Assembly: GCA_013202715.1 (NCBI GenBank)
Contig: JABMRF010000032.1
Span: forward strand, 1 to 44,823
Direction: 5' to 3'
DNA: 44,823 bases
From: Candidatus Kuenenbacteria bacterium
GTDB lineage: Bacteria; Patescibacteriota; Patescibacteriia; UBA11705; JABHMO01
A program made the position numbers and the translations under genes. Positions 1-9,073 of the stretch are shown here, piece by piece. A model generated the notes under the pieces. That model worked only from the letters and a program-made list of their open reading frames with translations, searched no databases and was not told the DNA's origin. Numbering within the stretch: position 1 is the first letter of the stretch; every line of letters starts with the position of its first letter.

Positions 1-2
1 AG

Positions 3-347
3 GGCAAAGTCCTTACTCTTATTGACTGGGAAAGCAAACGAGTCCGAGCAGTTGGGCAACCCAAGGTTGTGATCAAGGAAGATGACGCTATGGGGCGCGG
101 GGAAGTTTTGATTGTCAGGCCGGAGCTGTTGGCTGAGCCGATTGACAACCTGATCAATCTGACTGATTTGACCGGACATGAAATCAATCCGCTTGTTGCG
201 GCAGACGTTCAAGTTGTGGCTCAGATCCGTGGATTTTCCGGTGAACAGCTGATGAGCATCCCCGGAATTGGCTCAACCAGAGCCAAGAAAATCATTGACG
301 CAATCAGCGCGCTCAGCATTGGCCCCAATCAGTGTGTTGAGCTTTAG
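3..347 (+). CDS. C-terminal part of a helix-hairpin-helix protein, 5' truncated by window edge
   Basis: Frame stays open to window start (GKVLTLIDWESKRVRAVGQPKVVIKEDDAM...); HhH-like motif LMSIPGIGSTRAKKIIDAI. Confidence 0.6.
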   Translation, partial: GKVLTLIDWESKRVRAVGQPKVVIKEDDAMGRGEVLIVRPELLAEPIDNLINLTDLTGHEINPLVAADVQVVAQIRGFSGEQLMSIPGIGSTRAKKIIDAISALSIGPNQCVEL

Positions 348-370
348 AAAAGAAATTGAGTAAAAGAAAA

Positions 371-400
371 AAACCGAGACAGCGATCTCGGTTTTAAATT
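371..400. terminator. Hairpin terminator, probably bidirectional
   Basis: AAACCGAGA CAGCGA TCTCGGTTTT between a + and a - gene. Confidence 0.75.
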
Positions 401-410
401 TGGTTCTATT

Positions 411-653
411 TTAGTCTTTGCAATGATTGACAGTTGCGATGATTTTTATTCGTTCATCCGGAGCAATCCTTTCTCTCAAGTTGGGATGAGCTTCCCAACC
501 GCTAGCTTCGTCGGGTTTGTATGCTCGAATGGCCACGCCTTCAGGCATTGAATGAAGACGAGTGAACTGTTTTTTTGGACGGACAGGTATTTCGAAAATG
601 TAGGTCATGTCGTTTGGCAGCTCCGAAAATCTGATAACATCGCCTGTTTGCAT
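411..653 (-). CDS. Small hypothetical protein
   Basis: Intact ORF; start trimmed from 671 to 653 because AAGGAG lies 5 nt upstream of ATGCAAACAGGCGAT. Confidence 0.6.
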   Translation of the reverse strand: MQTGDVIRFSELPNDMTYIFEIPVRPKKQFTRLHSMPEGVAIRAYKPDEASGWEAHPNLRERIAPDERIKIIATVNHCKD

Positions 654-804
654 CGCGTCTCCTTCATCCACTTTGCAAGAGTAAAAAAAACAGGGCTGAA
701 AACCCGAAGTAAATTTTAAATCTGAATTTAAGACTTACTTTGAATTTCGAGAATGTTAGAATGGCTGTGCCAGTCGAAGCTCTGACGAAGTACAGAGCGA
801 AGAC

Positions 805-891
805 TGGTGCCGCGGGCCGGAATCGAACCGGCATGGTATTGCTACCGCTGGATTTTGAGTCCAGTGCGTCTACCAATTTCACCACCGCGGC
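805..891 (-). tRNA. tRNA-Leu (anticodon CAA), CCA encoded
   Basis: 7-bp acceptor GCCGCGG/CCGCGGC, discriminator A, CCA at 805-807; anticodon loop ctCAAaa; T arm GGTTCGATTCC; long variable arm. Confidence 0.95.
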
Positions 892-908
892 ATGTTTTAA
901 GTTATTTG

Positions 909-937
909 ATTATAATACATTAGAATCAACTTGTCAA
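909..937 (-). promoter_or_regulatory. Promoter of tRNA-Leu
   Basis: TTGACA-N17-TATAAT on minus strand. Confidence 0.8.
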
Positions 938-959
938 AGTCTATTTTTTATTATATAAT
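931..959 (+). promoter_or_regulatory. Promoter of parA
   Basis: TTGTCA-N17-TATAAT. Confidence 0.75.
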
Positions 960-993
960 TGAAGCAGAATTTGACTTCGTGAATTTTTTTATT

Positions 994-1755
994 ATGGCAA
1001 AAGTTATTGCTGTTGTAAACCAAAAGGGTGGAGTAGGGAAAACTACAACTGCCGTAAATTTAGGGGCGTATTTGGCTGAGCATGGCAAGTACGTACTTTT
1101 GGTTGACCTGGATCCGCAGGCAAATGCAACTTCTGGATTGGGGATTGATTATAGTAGTTTAGACAAAGGTGTTTATGAAGCTATTTCAGGTGAATATTTG
1201 CTTCGGGAAATTATTCATCCCACAGATCATCTTGGTTATCGGATAGCGCCAGCCACACCGGCATTAGCCGGAGCAAATGTTGAGTTAGTTGATATGACAA
1301 ATCGGGAGTTTCGTTTATCAGAAGCCCTGCTTGAAGTGAGAGGTGATTATGATGTTATTCTCATTGATTGTCCGCCATCACTCGGACTATTAACGGTCAA
1401 TGGTCTTGTTGCCGCTGACTATATTTTGATTCCTGTTCAGGCTGAATATTATGCACTGGAGGGCCTAAGTCAATTGATCGGTACAATTAATCTGGTTCAG
1501 GAAAATTTAAAACCTGAGTTATCAATAATCGGTGCTGTAATTACCATGTTTGACAAACGACTTCGATTGACTGACCAAGTTATGCAGGAATTATATAAAT
1601 ATTTTCCGGATAAAATTTTTCGTACCGTAATTCCGCGCAACGTTCGTCTGACTGAAGCGCCAAGTCACGGCAAATCAATTCACCACTACGATCCAGCTTC
1701 AAAAGGCGCAAAAGCATATCAAAAATTAGCAAGAGAATTATTGGAAATTATTTAA
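994..1755 (+). CDS. parA: ParA/Soj chromosome partitioning ATPase
   Basis: MAKVIAVVNQKGGVGKTTTAVNLGAYLA deviant Walker A; start trimmed from 931, which overlaps the promoter. Confidence 0.95.
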   Translation: MAKVIAVVNQKGGVGKTTTAVNLGAYLAEHGKYVLLVDLDPQANATSGLGIDYSSLDKGVYEAISGEYLLREIIHPTDHLGYRIAPATPALAGANVELVDMTNREFRLSEALLEVRGDYDVILIDCPPSLGLLTVNGLVAADYILIPVQAEYYALEGLSQLIGTINLVQENLKPELSIIGAVITMFDKRLRLTDQVMQELYKYFPDKIFRTVIPRNVRLTEAPSHGKSIHHYDPASKGAKAYQKLARELLEII

Positions 1756-1834
1756 CTCAAGTCAAAAGTCTTGAGTCAATAGTCTAGAGTCAATTTACAA
1801 CTTTTGACTTTTGACTCTAGATTCAAGACTAGTA
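1755..1834. repeat. AGTCNNN heptad palindrome, copy 1
   Basis: agtcaaa agtcttg agtcaat agtctag agtcaa / gactttt gactcta gattcaa gactagt. Confidence 0.85.
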
Positions 1835-1837
1835 TAT

Positions 1838-2722
1838 ATGGCAAAAATTACAGGATTAGGCAGAGGGCTAAGCTCTCTGATTCCAAAAAAAGTGCCTGAA
1901 AACATTCTTTCTGATAAAAATAAAGACATTTTAGTTGCGGTCGATGGCGATCGAATATTACAGGTTCCGGTTGATTCTGTTGAAATAAATCCACATCAGC
2001 CCAGAAAAAGTTTTGGTCATGCTGAATTGGAAGAATTAATTGAATCAATAAAAGTACACGGAATAATTCAGCCCTTAATTGTAACTAGAGTTGAGGGTGG
2101 ATACCAGTTAATCGCCGGTGAAAGACGTTTGAGGTCCGCAAAAGTTATTGGACTGGAAACCGTTCCGGTTATTGTTCGAAAAGCGGAAGAACAGGAAAAG
2201 TTTGAATTAGCTTTGATTGAAAATGTCCAACGTAAAGACTTAAATGTTTTGGAAAAGGCAATTGCTTATCAACGTTTAATCGACGAATTTGGAATGTCAC
2301 AGGAAGAAGTTGGTCAAAAGTTGGGAATCAGTCGTTCAAGTGTGGCAAACACAATTCGAATGTTGTTTTTAGCCAAATCTGTTCAGGATGCTATTATTGA
2401 AGGAAAGATTACAGAAGGGCATGCTAAGGTTTTGGCAGGTTTGGAAGAGGAAAAAGAGCAACTTGCGTTATTGAAAAAAATATTACAAAACGACTATACC
2501 GTAAGGCAGACTGAAGAAAGAAAACCGGTCAGAAAAGGAAAAGTGACCAGACGAAAGGTTTTGGTCGCTGAGATCCAGGCTTGGCAAGATGATTTACAGA
2601 CAGCCTTGGCCACAAAAGTTGAGATCAAAGGAAATTTAGAACAAGGAGAAATCAACATTAAATATTTTTCTGAAGAAGAGCTTCAGGCGATTGTAAATAA
2701 AATAACTGAAGAGAAAGATTAA
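1838..2722 (+). CDS. parB: ParB/Spo0J partition protein
   Basis: GLGRGLSSLIP; NPHQPRKSF; LIAGERRLRSAK; LIENVQRKDLN; HTH; start trimmed out of upstream repeat. Confidence 0.95.
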   Translation: MAKITGLGRGLSSLIPKKVPENILSDKNKDILVAVDGDRILQVPVDSVEINPHQPRKSFGHAELEELIESIKVHGIIQPLIVTRVEGGYQLIAGERRLRSAKVIGLETVPVIVRKAEEQEKFELALIENVQRKDLNVLEKAIAYQRLIDEFGMSQEEVGQKLGISRSSVANTIRMLFLAKSVQDAIIEGKITEGHAKVLAGLEEEKEQLALLKKILQNDYTVRQTEERKPVRKGKVTRRKVLVAEIQAWQDDLQTALATKVEIKGNLEQGEINIKYFSEEELQAIVNKITEEKD

Positions 2723-2730
2723 AAAATTCT

Positions 2731-4299
2731 ATGGTTTTTGAAAAATCATTAGGTGAAAATAAAGAAAAACCAGCTAAGCTAGAAAAATTACCAGAAAAAG
2801 ATGAAGATATTCCGGTTGAGTTTCGCGGTTCGCCTGCTGTTGTTATCAGATACAAAGAAGCCGCCAAGATTGTAAAGAGTTTAGAAAAAAAAGAAGGAAA
2901 ACAGTCTAAGATTGATATGGTGTCCTATGTCCTAAATGGTCAGGAAACTGATGCGTCTTTTGGACGCTTATCAGAGGCGATTCGAAATGGAACAGCTCTA
3001 TCAGAATTAAGAGATGATTGGGATCGGCGTCGAACAGATTTGGATATTAGAAGCAAAGAATTAGAGTCGGGAAAAAATACCGGTAAATTGATGGATGTTG
3101 CTCAGCCAGGAATCAGAATGGGGCGGGAAGTTATCCTGAGATTATTAGATGGAGTGGAAGTTACTGCGGAAGATAGAGAATTGAAAACTGAAAAACCAGA
3201 AGCTGATCAAGAAGCAGGAGAAGAAGAAGGATTGAAGACAACAAAGCCGAAAGAAGCAATAAAGCCTGAAATAGAAAAAGGTGATGTTGAACCATCTGCG
3301 ACGGGTGAGAGACCTGCTGTTTTAGGGGGTGAAAAGCCGGGAGAAAAAACGGGGGACAAAGGGTATGAGACAACTGATTTTTCTGATTCAGAAAAGGAAT
3401 TTTTTGAAAGTGCGCCAATAGTTTCCCAAATGCAAGAAATGCTGGACAATGGAGCTCCGACTCTGCGAGTTGAAGATGTTCCAATGCCGGAATTAATTTC
3501 ATCAGCGGAAAGCTTCCTGGCTCAAAAGCAAAAAAGACTAAAGGGATTTGAAGAGAAAATTAAAAAAGATGTAGCTGGAAAGCATTATCAAAAGAAATTT
3601 TCTGATGAATATGCCCAGGCAGTTATAAGTTTAAACTTGGAGATAAATCAAATTGAGTTAGCTTTGGAAAGCATGAGACAGCAGGGTGTTTCAGCAGAGC
3701 AACCAGAAGTAAAAAAGAAAGGATTGGGCGCAAGAATAAAGGACGGACTTGTTAAAAGGGGCCTCCTGGATCAACCGTCAGCTAAAGCTCCGGCAGAAGT
3801 TGAAGCTCAAAAAATGAGAGCCGAACAGGGAAAAACAAAATTTGCCGAAGATTTGCTCGTCGCTGAAAAAGATTTTTTTGCGCAGGGAGATCAGGGTGAG
3901 GCTGAAGGATCAATTGAGGAATTGGGTTCATTGGTTCCAAGATTGCAAGAAGCGCTTGCAAAGGGAGATGCAACAATGCGATTAGAGGGTGTTCGTATCT
4001 CAGAATTAATTAAGGGTGCAGATGCTTTATTGAAGCAAAAAATGGCAAAGGAAAATGCTTTTCGGGAAGAAATAAAACAACGACTGGGTAACGATTATGA
4101 CGTGGGTGTTTCCTTGAGCAAAATGATTGACCAGGAAACAGGAAAAGTCCCAGATGCGTGGGAAGAGGAGGTAATGAAACTGCGGACAGAGATGATGACC
4201 ATTGCCAGTGCTATTGAAAGCATGAAGGCTGAACAACAGAAAAAATACTCAACTGAAGACGCAAAAACAGTTGAACAAAAACTTCAAAAAGCAATATAA
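2731..4299 (+). CDS. Hypothetical charged, coiled-coil-like protein with internal duplication
   Basis: 522-aa intact ORF directly after parB; two related modules. Confidence 0.8.
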   Translation: MVFEKSLGENKEKPAKLEKLPEKDEDIPVEFRGSPAVVIRYKEAAKIVKSLEKKEGKQSKIDMVSYVLNGQETDASFGRLSEAIRNGTALSELRDDWDRRRTDLDIRSKELESGKNTGKLMDVAQPGIRMGREVILRLLDGVEVTAEDRELKTEKPEADQEAGEEEGLKTTKPKEAIKPEIEKGDVEPSATGERPAVLGGEKPGEKTGDKGYETTDFSDSEKEFFESAPIVSQMQEMLDNGAPTLRVEDVPMPELISSAESFLAQKQKRLKGFEEKIKKDVAGKHYQKKFSDEYAQAVISLNLEINQIELALESMRQQGVSAEQPEVKKKGLGARIKDGLVKRGLLDQPSAKAPAEVEAQKMRAEQGKTKFAEDLLVAEKDFFAQGDQGEAEGSIEELGSLVPRLQEALAKGDATMRLEGVRISELIKGADALLKQKMAKENAFREEIKQRLGNDYDVGVSLSKMIDQETGKVPDAWEEEVMKLRTEMMTIASAIESMKAEQQKKYSTEDAKTVEQKLQKAI

Positions 4300-4317
4300 T
4301 TATAGAAAAGTTAACTT

Positions 4318-4902
4318 ATGAAAAAAACATTGACAGCTGCAATCTTGATTTCTATTGTATTTCTTGTTACAGGATGCAGCAAAGTGGAGGACAAAGGCGA
4401 CATAACCCTGAGCTCAGCTTCTGTGAAGGCAAGCGTCAAGGGCTGGAATGTGCATACGAACCCAGCTTTTCGTTATGAACTTAGATACCCGACCAGCTGG
4501 AAATTAATTGATGACGGAGAAAAGGGTACTCTCGTTCAAATGTATTCCAAGGGAATAAAAGGAGGTTTGGACCTGAAAATTCTTGGTTATGTGACTTATG
4601 AAGAAAAGTATACACTGGAAGAGTTTTACAAAACTCAACCTCAGGACCTTTTTGCTGAAGAGTACAATTATGAACGAGAAGAAGTTGAGATCGACGGACA
4701 CAAAGCTATGTGGTTCAAAAATGTTAAATCTTATCAAGACGGCCAGGAGTCCGTTTTGATTGATTTGGTTGCATTCCGGTTCGATGATCGGATAGTGGAG
4801 GTTGAGATTTATGATGAGTGGGAAGAAAGCAAAATTATTTTGAATAGCATGAATTTTTACGGAAACAATAATTACAACATTGCAGATGATCAGGTGAAAT
4901 AA
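4318..4902 (+). CDS. Predicted lipoprotein, PsbP-like fold possible
   Basis: Signal peptide with LVTGC lipobox; Y.LRYPTSWK motif. Confidence 0.75.
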   Translation: MKKTLTAAILISIVFLVTGCSKVEDKGDITLSSASVKASVKGWNVHTNPAFRYELRYPTSWKLIDDGEKGTLVQMYSKGIKGGLDLKILGYVTYEEKYTLEEFYKTQPQDLFAEEYNYEREEVEIDGHKAMWFKNVKSYQDGQESVLIDLVAFRFDDRIVEVEIYDEWEESKIILNSMNFYGNNNYNIADDQVK

Positions 4903-4919
4903 TGTTTTCTAAAATAGAA

Positions 4920-4952
4920 AAGACCCCAACCGTGTGGCGGTGGGGGTCTTTT
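4920..4952. terminator. Bidirectional terminator
   Basis: AGACCCCaACCG TGTGG CGGTgGGGGTCTTTT. Confidence 0.8.
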
Positions 4953-4956
4953 GGTT

Positions 4957-5673
4957 CTAGTTGAACCTGGTGACCTGCACATGCAGGTCCTTGGCGTCAG
5001 TTTTGACCTCCAAGACTCCAGCATAGTTTGCAGCCCACTTTTTTCCGTTCCCGCCGTATTCATGCGGGTCGAGGCAGGTAAACGCTACCTCCTCGTTTTC
5101 CTTTCGGATCCGGTAGCAGATTTCTTCTGCGAAGTACCAGCCCCAACGCTGTCCTTGTTGCAGATAGAAAGCTTGGCGGACCTTTTTGTCCCGAATCACT
5201 TCACTGAATGACCCGTCGTCGATGTCGACGTTCGAGTGTCCAGTGGGTAGTGGTGACGGAACGCTTGTTTCGTCGTAAGTACTTTGTATCGCCGCTACAG
5301 TATGCTTTGAGCCGGTGGTAACAAAGTCCCAGATACCTTCGCCAACCCAGAGAACGGTCCAGACACATCCTCCAGCAAATGCCAGGACCATCAATACCAA
5401 GACGATTCCTGCAATACCTTGAGAAATGTAGTCGCCCAAAGTCTTTTGCTTGGGTGCGTCATCGTCTGCGTCGGCAGGAGCAGCGGGCCTGGTGGCCGGG
5501 GTTGCAGGTTTCTTCACAAAGTACAAGATGATGGGGATGATGACCGCGATCCAGGCGCAAAGGAACAGCTTTGTTCCTAAGTTCCAGGTTGTGGCTAACT
5601 CCATGACAATCATGGCGAAAGCCGCGATCATGATGAAGATCATGAGCCACTTTATGACTTTCTTCTTGTCCAT
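4957..5673 (-). CDS. Membrane protein, coupled to SPFH gene
   Basis: Three hydrophobic segments; SD GGAGGA inside the end of upstream gene. Confidence 0.75.
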   Translation of the reverse strand: MDKKKVIKWLMIFIMIAAFAMIVMELATTWNLGTKLFLCAWIAVIIPIILYFVKKPATPATRPAAPADADDDAPKQKTLGDYISQGIAGIVLVLMVLAFAGGCVWTVLWVGEGIWDFVTTGSKHTVAAIQSTYDETSVPSPLPTGHSNVDIDDGSFSEVIRDKKVRQAFYLQQGQRWGWYFAEEICYRIRKENEEVAFTCLDPHEYGGNGKKWAANYAGVLEVKTDAKDLHVQVTRFN

Positions 5674-5675
5674 GA

Positions 5676-6638
5676 TTAGCTTCCTCCGTTGACTTTGCCA
5701 AACATGGCTGTGATTTCACTGAGAATGTCTGCACTGAACAGGAAAGTCTTGTTCGGGTTTGCAGACATGGTTGCGAAGGCATCAAGCGCTTTCAGTTCCT
5801 TGATGTACCGCCGGGCTTCCTCTGCAGACGGCGTCTTCTCAAACGTTTCCGCAAGGGTTACGAGCGAAATCTTCTTTGCCTCAGCGTGAGCCTTGGCAGT
5901 TTCGATTTCAATCACGGCGACCTGCCTGTCCTTCTCAGCTGTGGCAAGATCGACTTCCATTTGCAACGAGGCATGTCCCCGCTGGTCCAACAGATCCTGT
6001 GTCTCCTTTCTCGGAACAAAGGGTTCGTTGACGTGCAGGTCGGTCAGTTTGACCGGTAGATCTTCTTCGATAATTGCCGTTTCGATCATTTCAAACACAG
6101 CTCTGACGTCGTCTTTTTCAAGGTTTCTTGCCTGATTGATTTGTAGTCCGTTCACGTACTGACGGAACATGGCCTGGGAAATATCTCGAAGTCTTTCTTC
6201 GAGCACGGTGATCTCTTTTTCTGTGGTCTTGTCGATCACTTTTCCCATCAGTTTGTAGTACCCGATGAGCTGTTTCCTGATATCGACAAAAGACTGATTA
6301 AGGTCAAACTTTGGTTCGTAGGAAAGACTGATTTCTCGTGACATCAGAATGTCTTTTCCGACTTCTCTTCCGGTGGTTCCAAGCGTGACAGAGTCTTTGA
6401 CAGTACAGTGCATCTCGAATGGTGGGATGTTGTAGCTTTTCTCTTCCAGAGAGATCGTGTCCGAGCGATTTTCCCATGGTTTGATCAGATGCCAGCCGGC
6501 CTCTTTGACGGCCGCGAACTGTTTGTTAAGCCGTTTGATAACCGCAAAGGTTACCTCATCAACACCGATCAAACAGTGCATCAGGTAAACGACAATGAGA
6601 GAAAGAATTGCGACTCCAATGCTGATTGCGATAGCCAT
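5676..6638 (-). CDS. SPFH/Band 7 (prohibitin-like) domain protein
   Basis: N-terminal TM, band-7-like body, coiled-coil VIEIETAKAHAEAKK; SD AAAGGAGG. Confidence 0.75.
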   Translation of the reverse strand: MAIAISIGVAILSLIVVYLMHCLIGVDEVTFAVIKRLNKQFAAVKEAGWHLIKPWENRSDTISLEEKSYNIPPFEMHCTVKDSVTLGTTGREVGKDILMSREISLSYEPKFDLNQSFVDIRKQLIGYYKLMGKVIDKTTEKEITVLEERLRDISQAMFRQYVNGLQINQARNLEKDDVRAVFEMIETAIIEEDLPVKLTDLHVNEPFVPRKETQDLLDQRGHASLQMEVDLATAEKDRQVAVIEIETAKAHAEAKKISLVTLAETFEKTPSAEEARRYIKELKALDAFATMSANPNKTFLFSADILSEITAMFGKVNGGS

Positions 6639-6691
6639 TTCGGCCTCCTTTTATAGTTAAATTCAATTATTAATGATCACTCCAATATACC

Positions 6692-6720
6692 ATTATACTA
6701 CACTTTTTCGCTTTTGTCAA
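6692..6720 (-). promoter_or_regulatory. Promoter of SPFH operon
   Basis: TTGACA-N17-TATAAT on minus strand. Confidence 0.85.
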
Positions 6721-6750
6721 GGTTTTTTGCTGTTTCTATTGTAAAATTAG

Positions 6751-6789
6751 TTAAAAAGTACAGCCAAACTGACTTGTGAGGCTGTACTT
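6751..6789 (-). terminator. Terminator of the Cys-rich protein gene
   Basis: AAGTACAGCC...GGCTGTACTT followed by T run on minus strand. Confidence 0.7.
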
Positions 6790-6812
6790 ATATATTAAAA
6801 AATATTGTAATT

Positions 6813-8969
6813 TTATGCGCCGAGCAGTTTAATTATATAATTTACTGCAACATAGCTGGTAAAGATGATCGCCAGTCCAACCGTAGCCCAGACTAGGGCA
6901 TTGGTTCCTTTTTTGACATATTCAGGACGGCCACCAGAAATCAGCCAGAGTACTCCGCCGTAAATGAAGATGACCAATGCGGCAGTTCCAGCCAGGCCGA
7001 CAATAAAGTTGATCACTCGACCGATTACAATTGATGGATCATCAATGCTCAAAAAATTTGGTAGCTGAACTGTTGTTCCGGGCGTACCTCCAGAACCTGG
7101 AGTGGTACCGCCCGCTTTCTTTGGGACCGGTTTGGTGCACTTACCTTCAACTAGAGGAGGTACAATCTCGCATTTTCCTGATTTGCATTTAACATCAAGT
7201 TTACATACTCCACCTTCATCCAGTTTATCTATGCAAACAAGAGATGTTCCTCCGCAGTATTTTCCATCTGGACACGATTCCGTTGTGCAAGCACATTGAC
7301 TAGTACCACCTACATCTTGGCATATTCCTGAGACGCAGTTATTGGCTCCTCCGTCTGCTGCGTCAGGGCAGTTTTCTCCATCTAGCTTTTTGTCATGGCA
7401 AATTTGTTCGGCACAATATTGAGCAGTGCTACAGGGCGAGTCTTCATTACATGCGCATTTTCCGTCATCATTACACTTTTCTGATATGCACATATCATTA
7501 TCGGCCGCACCGTCGTTTAGACAGGAGTCCCCGGCTCCTCTTTTTTCTTTGCATAATTTATTTTCACAGAATTCGAAAGTGGTACAGTCGTCATGCACTT
7601 CACAGCTTGTTAGCATTTTGCAGGAGTTGGTTGGTATGTCGCATTTTTGATTCGCATTACAATCAGCACTGGTTCCACATTTTCCTGGCTGTGGTGAACA
7701 TGTCCCATCTTCCGCCTTACAATCCTGCCATGCTTCACATTTTCCTTCGGGGCACAAGTTTGCTGGAGCTGGAGGGGTAGGCTCGCATTTATTATCTATA
7801 TATTGTCCTTCTGCAGCAACGCAAGCTGGGCCGTTTTTGCAGAGAGGTAAATGATTCTCATCGCAAGCAGCTCCAGGTTCCGCACAATATCCATCGTTAA
7901 ACTCTCCGGTCGCTTCTGTGCATTTCTGTGGATCAGTACATAGCTCTAAGTGCTCTGGGGCGCAAGTAGGAGCATCAATACATTGTTTTAATTCTGTATT
8001 ACAAATTTTTCCGTTGTTACATTGAGTATCGTTGATACAGCCACATTGATTAACGTCTGGAAGGCAGATGTCCGATTTACAAGTTCCAACTCCAGTTCCA
8101 GTGCAAGGATCTTCTCCCATTTTTTTAGGATTACACATGTTGTCTTCTGCGCAATACGTGCCAGGCAGTTCAACACAATGGTCATTACTACTGCATTTAC
8201 ATAGTTTTGCAACAGTATCGCAAATACCTGAAAAACATTCGTCAGCATTATCACAAGGATCCTCAGCGTTGCCTTTTTTTGAGCCAGATATTGCCTGGCA
8301 TTGGTTTGCTTCAAATTCACCACCGCCATCTGTAGCGCAGTTTGAAGCGTCGCATAGGCTTAAATGATCAGCATCGCAAACTGCAACGGGTTCAACGTCC
8401 GGAGCGGGTTCAACATCCGGTGCAACACAAGTGTTTTCTTTACATTGTGGAGTCGGGTCTGTGCAGTCTGCATTTGTAGCACATTTTCCCGGTTTTGGAT
8501 CGCAATTCTTTGTAGTTTCATTACAAATTTGCCAATCAGTATCACACTCGCCAATATTGGTAGCACAGTATCCGACTGCATTACATTGTTCATTATACCA
8601 AAAATCAGGACCTTTAAGACTTTGACATGGTCCAATCGTACATGTGGCTGGTGTTTCTGCTGTGCAGGTGATTGCTCCAGGCGGATCAACAACAGCACAG
8701 TAACTCGGTGTGCAATGTGCGACAAGACATTCATCAAGATGGTCACTGTATTCATCTGAATTGAGACACTCCATCTCATCCCACTCATCCGAAATATCTT
8801 TGCATGTTTCCTGCTCACAGGGTGTGTAATTTTCATTACAACAAAAAGGAGAGCCATTAATGTGATGCTGAGCTTCATCGGCAAGGGCTGATTTAAATGG
8901 AATGAAAGCAATTATAAATAGCACTGCTATCAATAATGTTTTATTACTGAACAGGATTCGTTTTAACAT
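6813..8969 (-). CDS. Secreted Cys-rich repeat protein with C-terminal T4SS_pilin-like two-TM module
   Basis: MLKRILFSNKTLLIAVLFIIAFIPFKSALA signal; many Cys modules; C-term IVIGRVINFIVGLAGTAALVIFIYGGVLWLISGG; start trimmed from 9044. Confidence 0.85.
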   Translation of the reverse strand: MLKRILFSNKTLLIAVLFIIAFIPFKSALADEAQHHINGSPFCCNENYTPCEQETCKDISDEWDEMECLNSDEYSDHLDECLVAHCTPSYCAVVDPPGAITCTAETPATCTIGPCQSLKGPDFWYNEQCNAVGYCATNIGECDTDWQICNETTKNCDPKPGKCATNADCTDPTPQCKENTCVAPDVEPAPDVEPVAVCDADHLSLCDASNCATDGGGEFEANQCQAISGSKKGNAEDPCDNADECFSGICDTVAKLCKCSSNDHCVELPGTYCAEDNMCNPKKMGEDPCTGTGVGTCKSDICLPDVNQCGCINDTQCNNGKICNTELKQCIDAPTCAPEHLELCTDPQKCTEATGEFNDGYCAEPGAACDENHLPLCKNGPACVAAEGQYIDNKCEPTPPAPANLCPEGKCEAWQDCKAEDGTCSPQPGKCGTSADCNANQKCDIPTNSCKMLTSCEVHDDCTTFEFCENKLCKEKRGAGDSCLNDGAADNDMCISEKCNDDGKCACNEDSPCSTAQYCAEQICHDKKLDGENCPDAADGGANNCVSGICQDVGGTSQCACTTESCPDGKYCGGTSLVCIDKLDEGGVCKLDVKCKSGKCEIVPPLVEGKCTKPVPKKAGGTTPGSGGTPGTTVQLPNFLSIDDPSIVIGRVINFIVGLAGTAALVIFIYGGVLWLISGGRPEYVKKGTNALVWATVGLAIIFTSYVAVNYIIKLLGA

Positions 8970-8979
8970 ATTTTTATTT

Positions 8980-9065
8980 GACGCGAATAAGTCTATACGC
9001 GAATGTCGCAAATCGCGAATATCGCCGTTCGGCCACGAGCTCACGGCCGAGTGGCGATATTCGTG
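8980..9065. repeat. CGAAT-word element with strong terminal hairpin
   Basis: gcgaat words then CGAATATCGCC (9016-9026) / GGCGATATTCG (9053-9063) with inner CGGCC/GGCCG. Confidence 0.75.
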
Positions 9066-9073
9066 TTTTGTTT

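Noticed and set aside
664-885. 73-aa ORF on minus strand (MVKLVDALDSKSSGSNTMPVRFRPAAPV)
   Set aside because: It is the translation of the tRNA-Leu gene, a common false ORF.
740-958. 72-aa plus-strand ORF
   Set aside because: Runs antisense through tRNA-Leu and over both promoters.
994-2722. parS sites near parAB
   Set aside because: No TGTTTCACGTGAAACA-like 16-mer was seen by eye in the vicinity.
5459-5785. 108-aa minus-strand ORF across the SPFH/membrane gene junction
   Set aside because: Alternative-frame overlap of two well-supported genes.
8360-8911. 183-aa minus-strand ORF and plus-strand ORFs inside the Cys-rich gene
   Set aside because: Frame-shifted shadows of 6813-8969; the main frame has signal peptide and ordered Cys modules.
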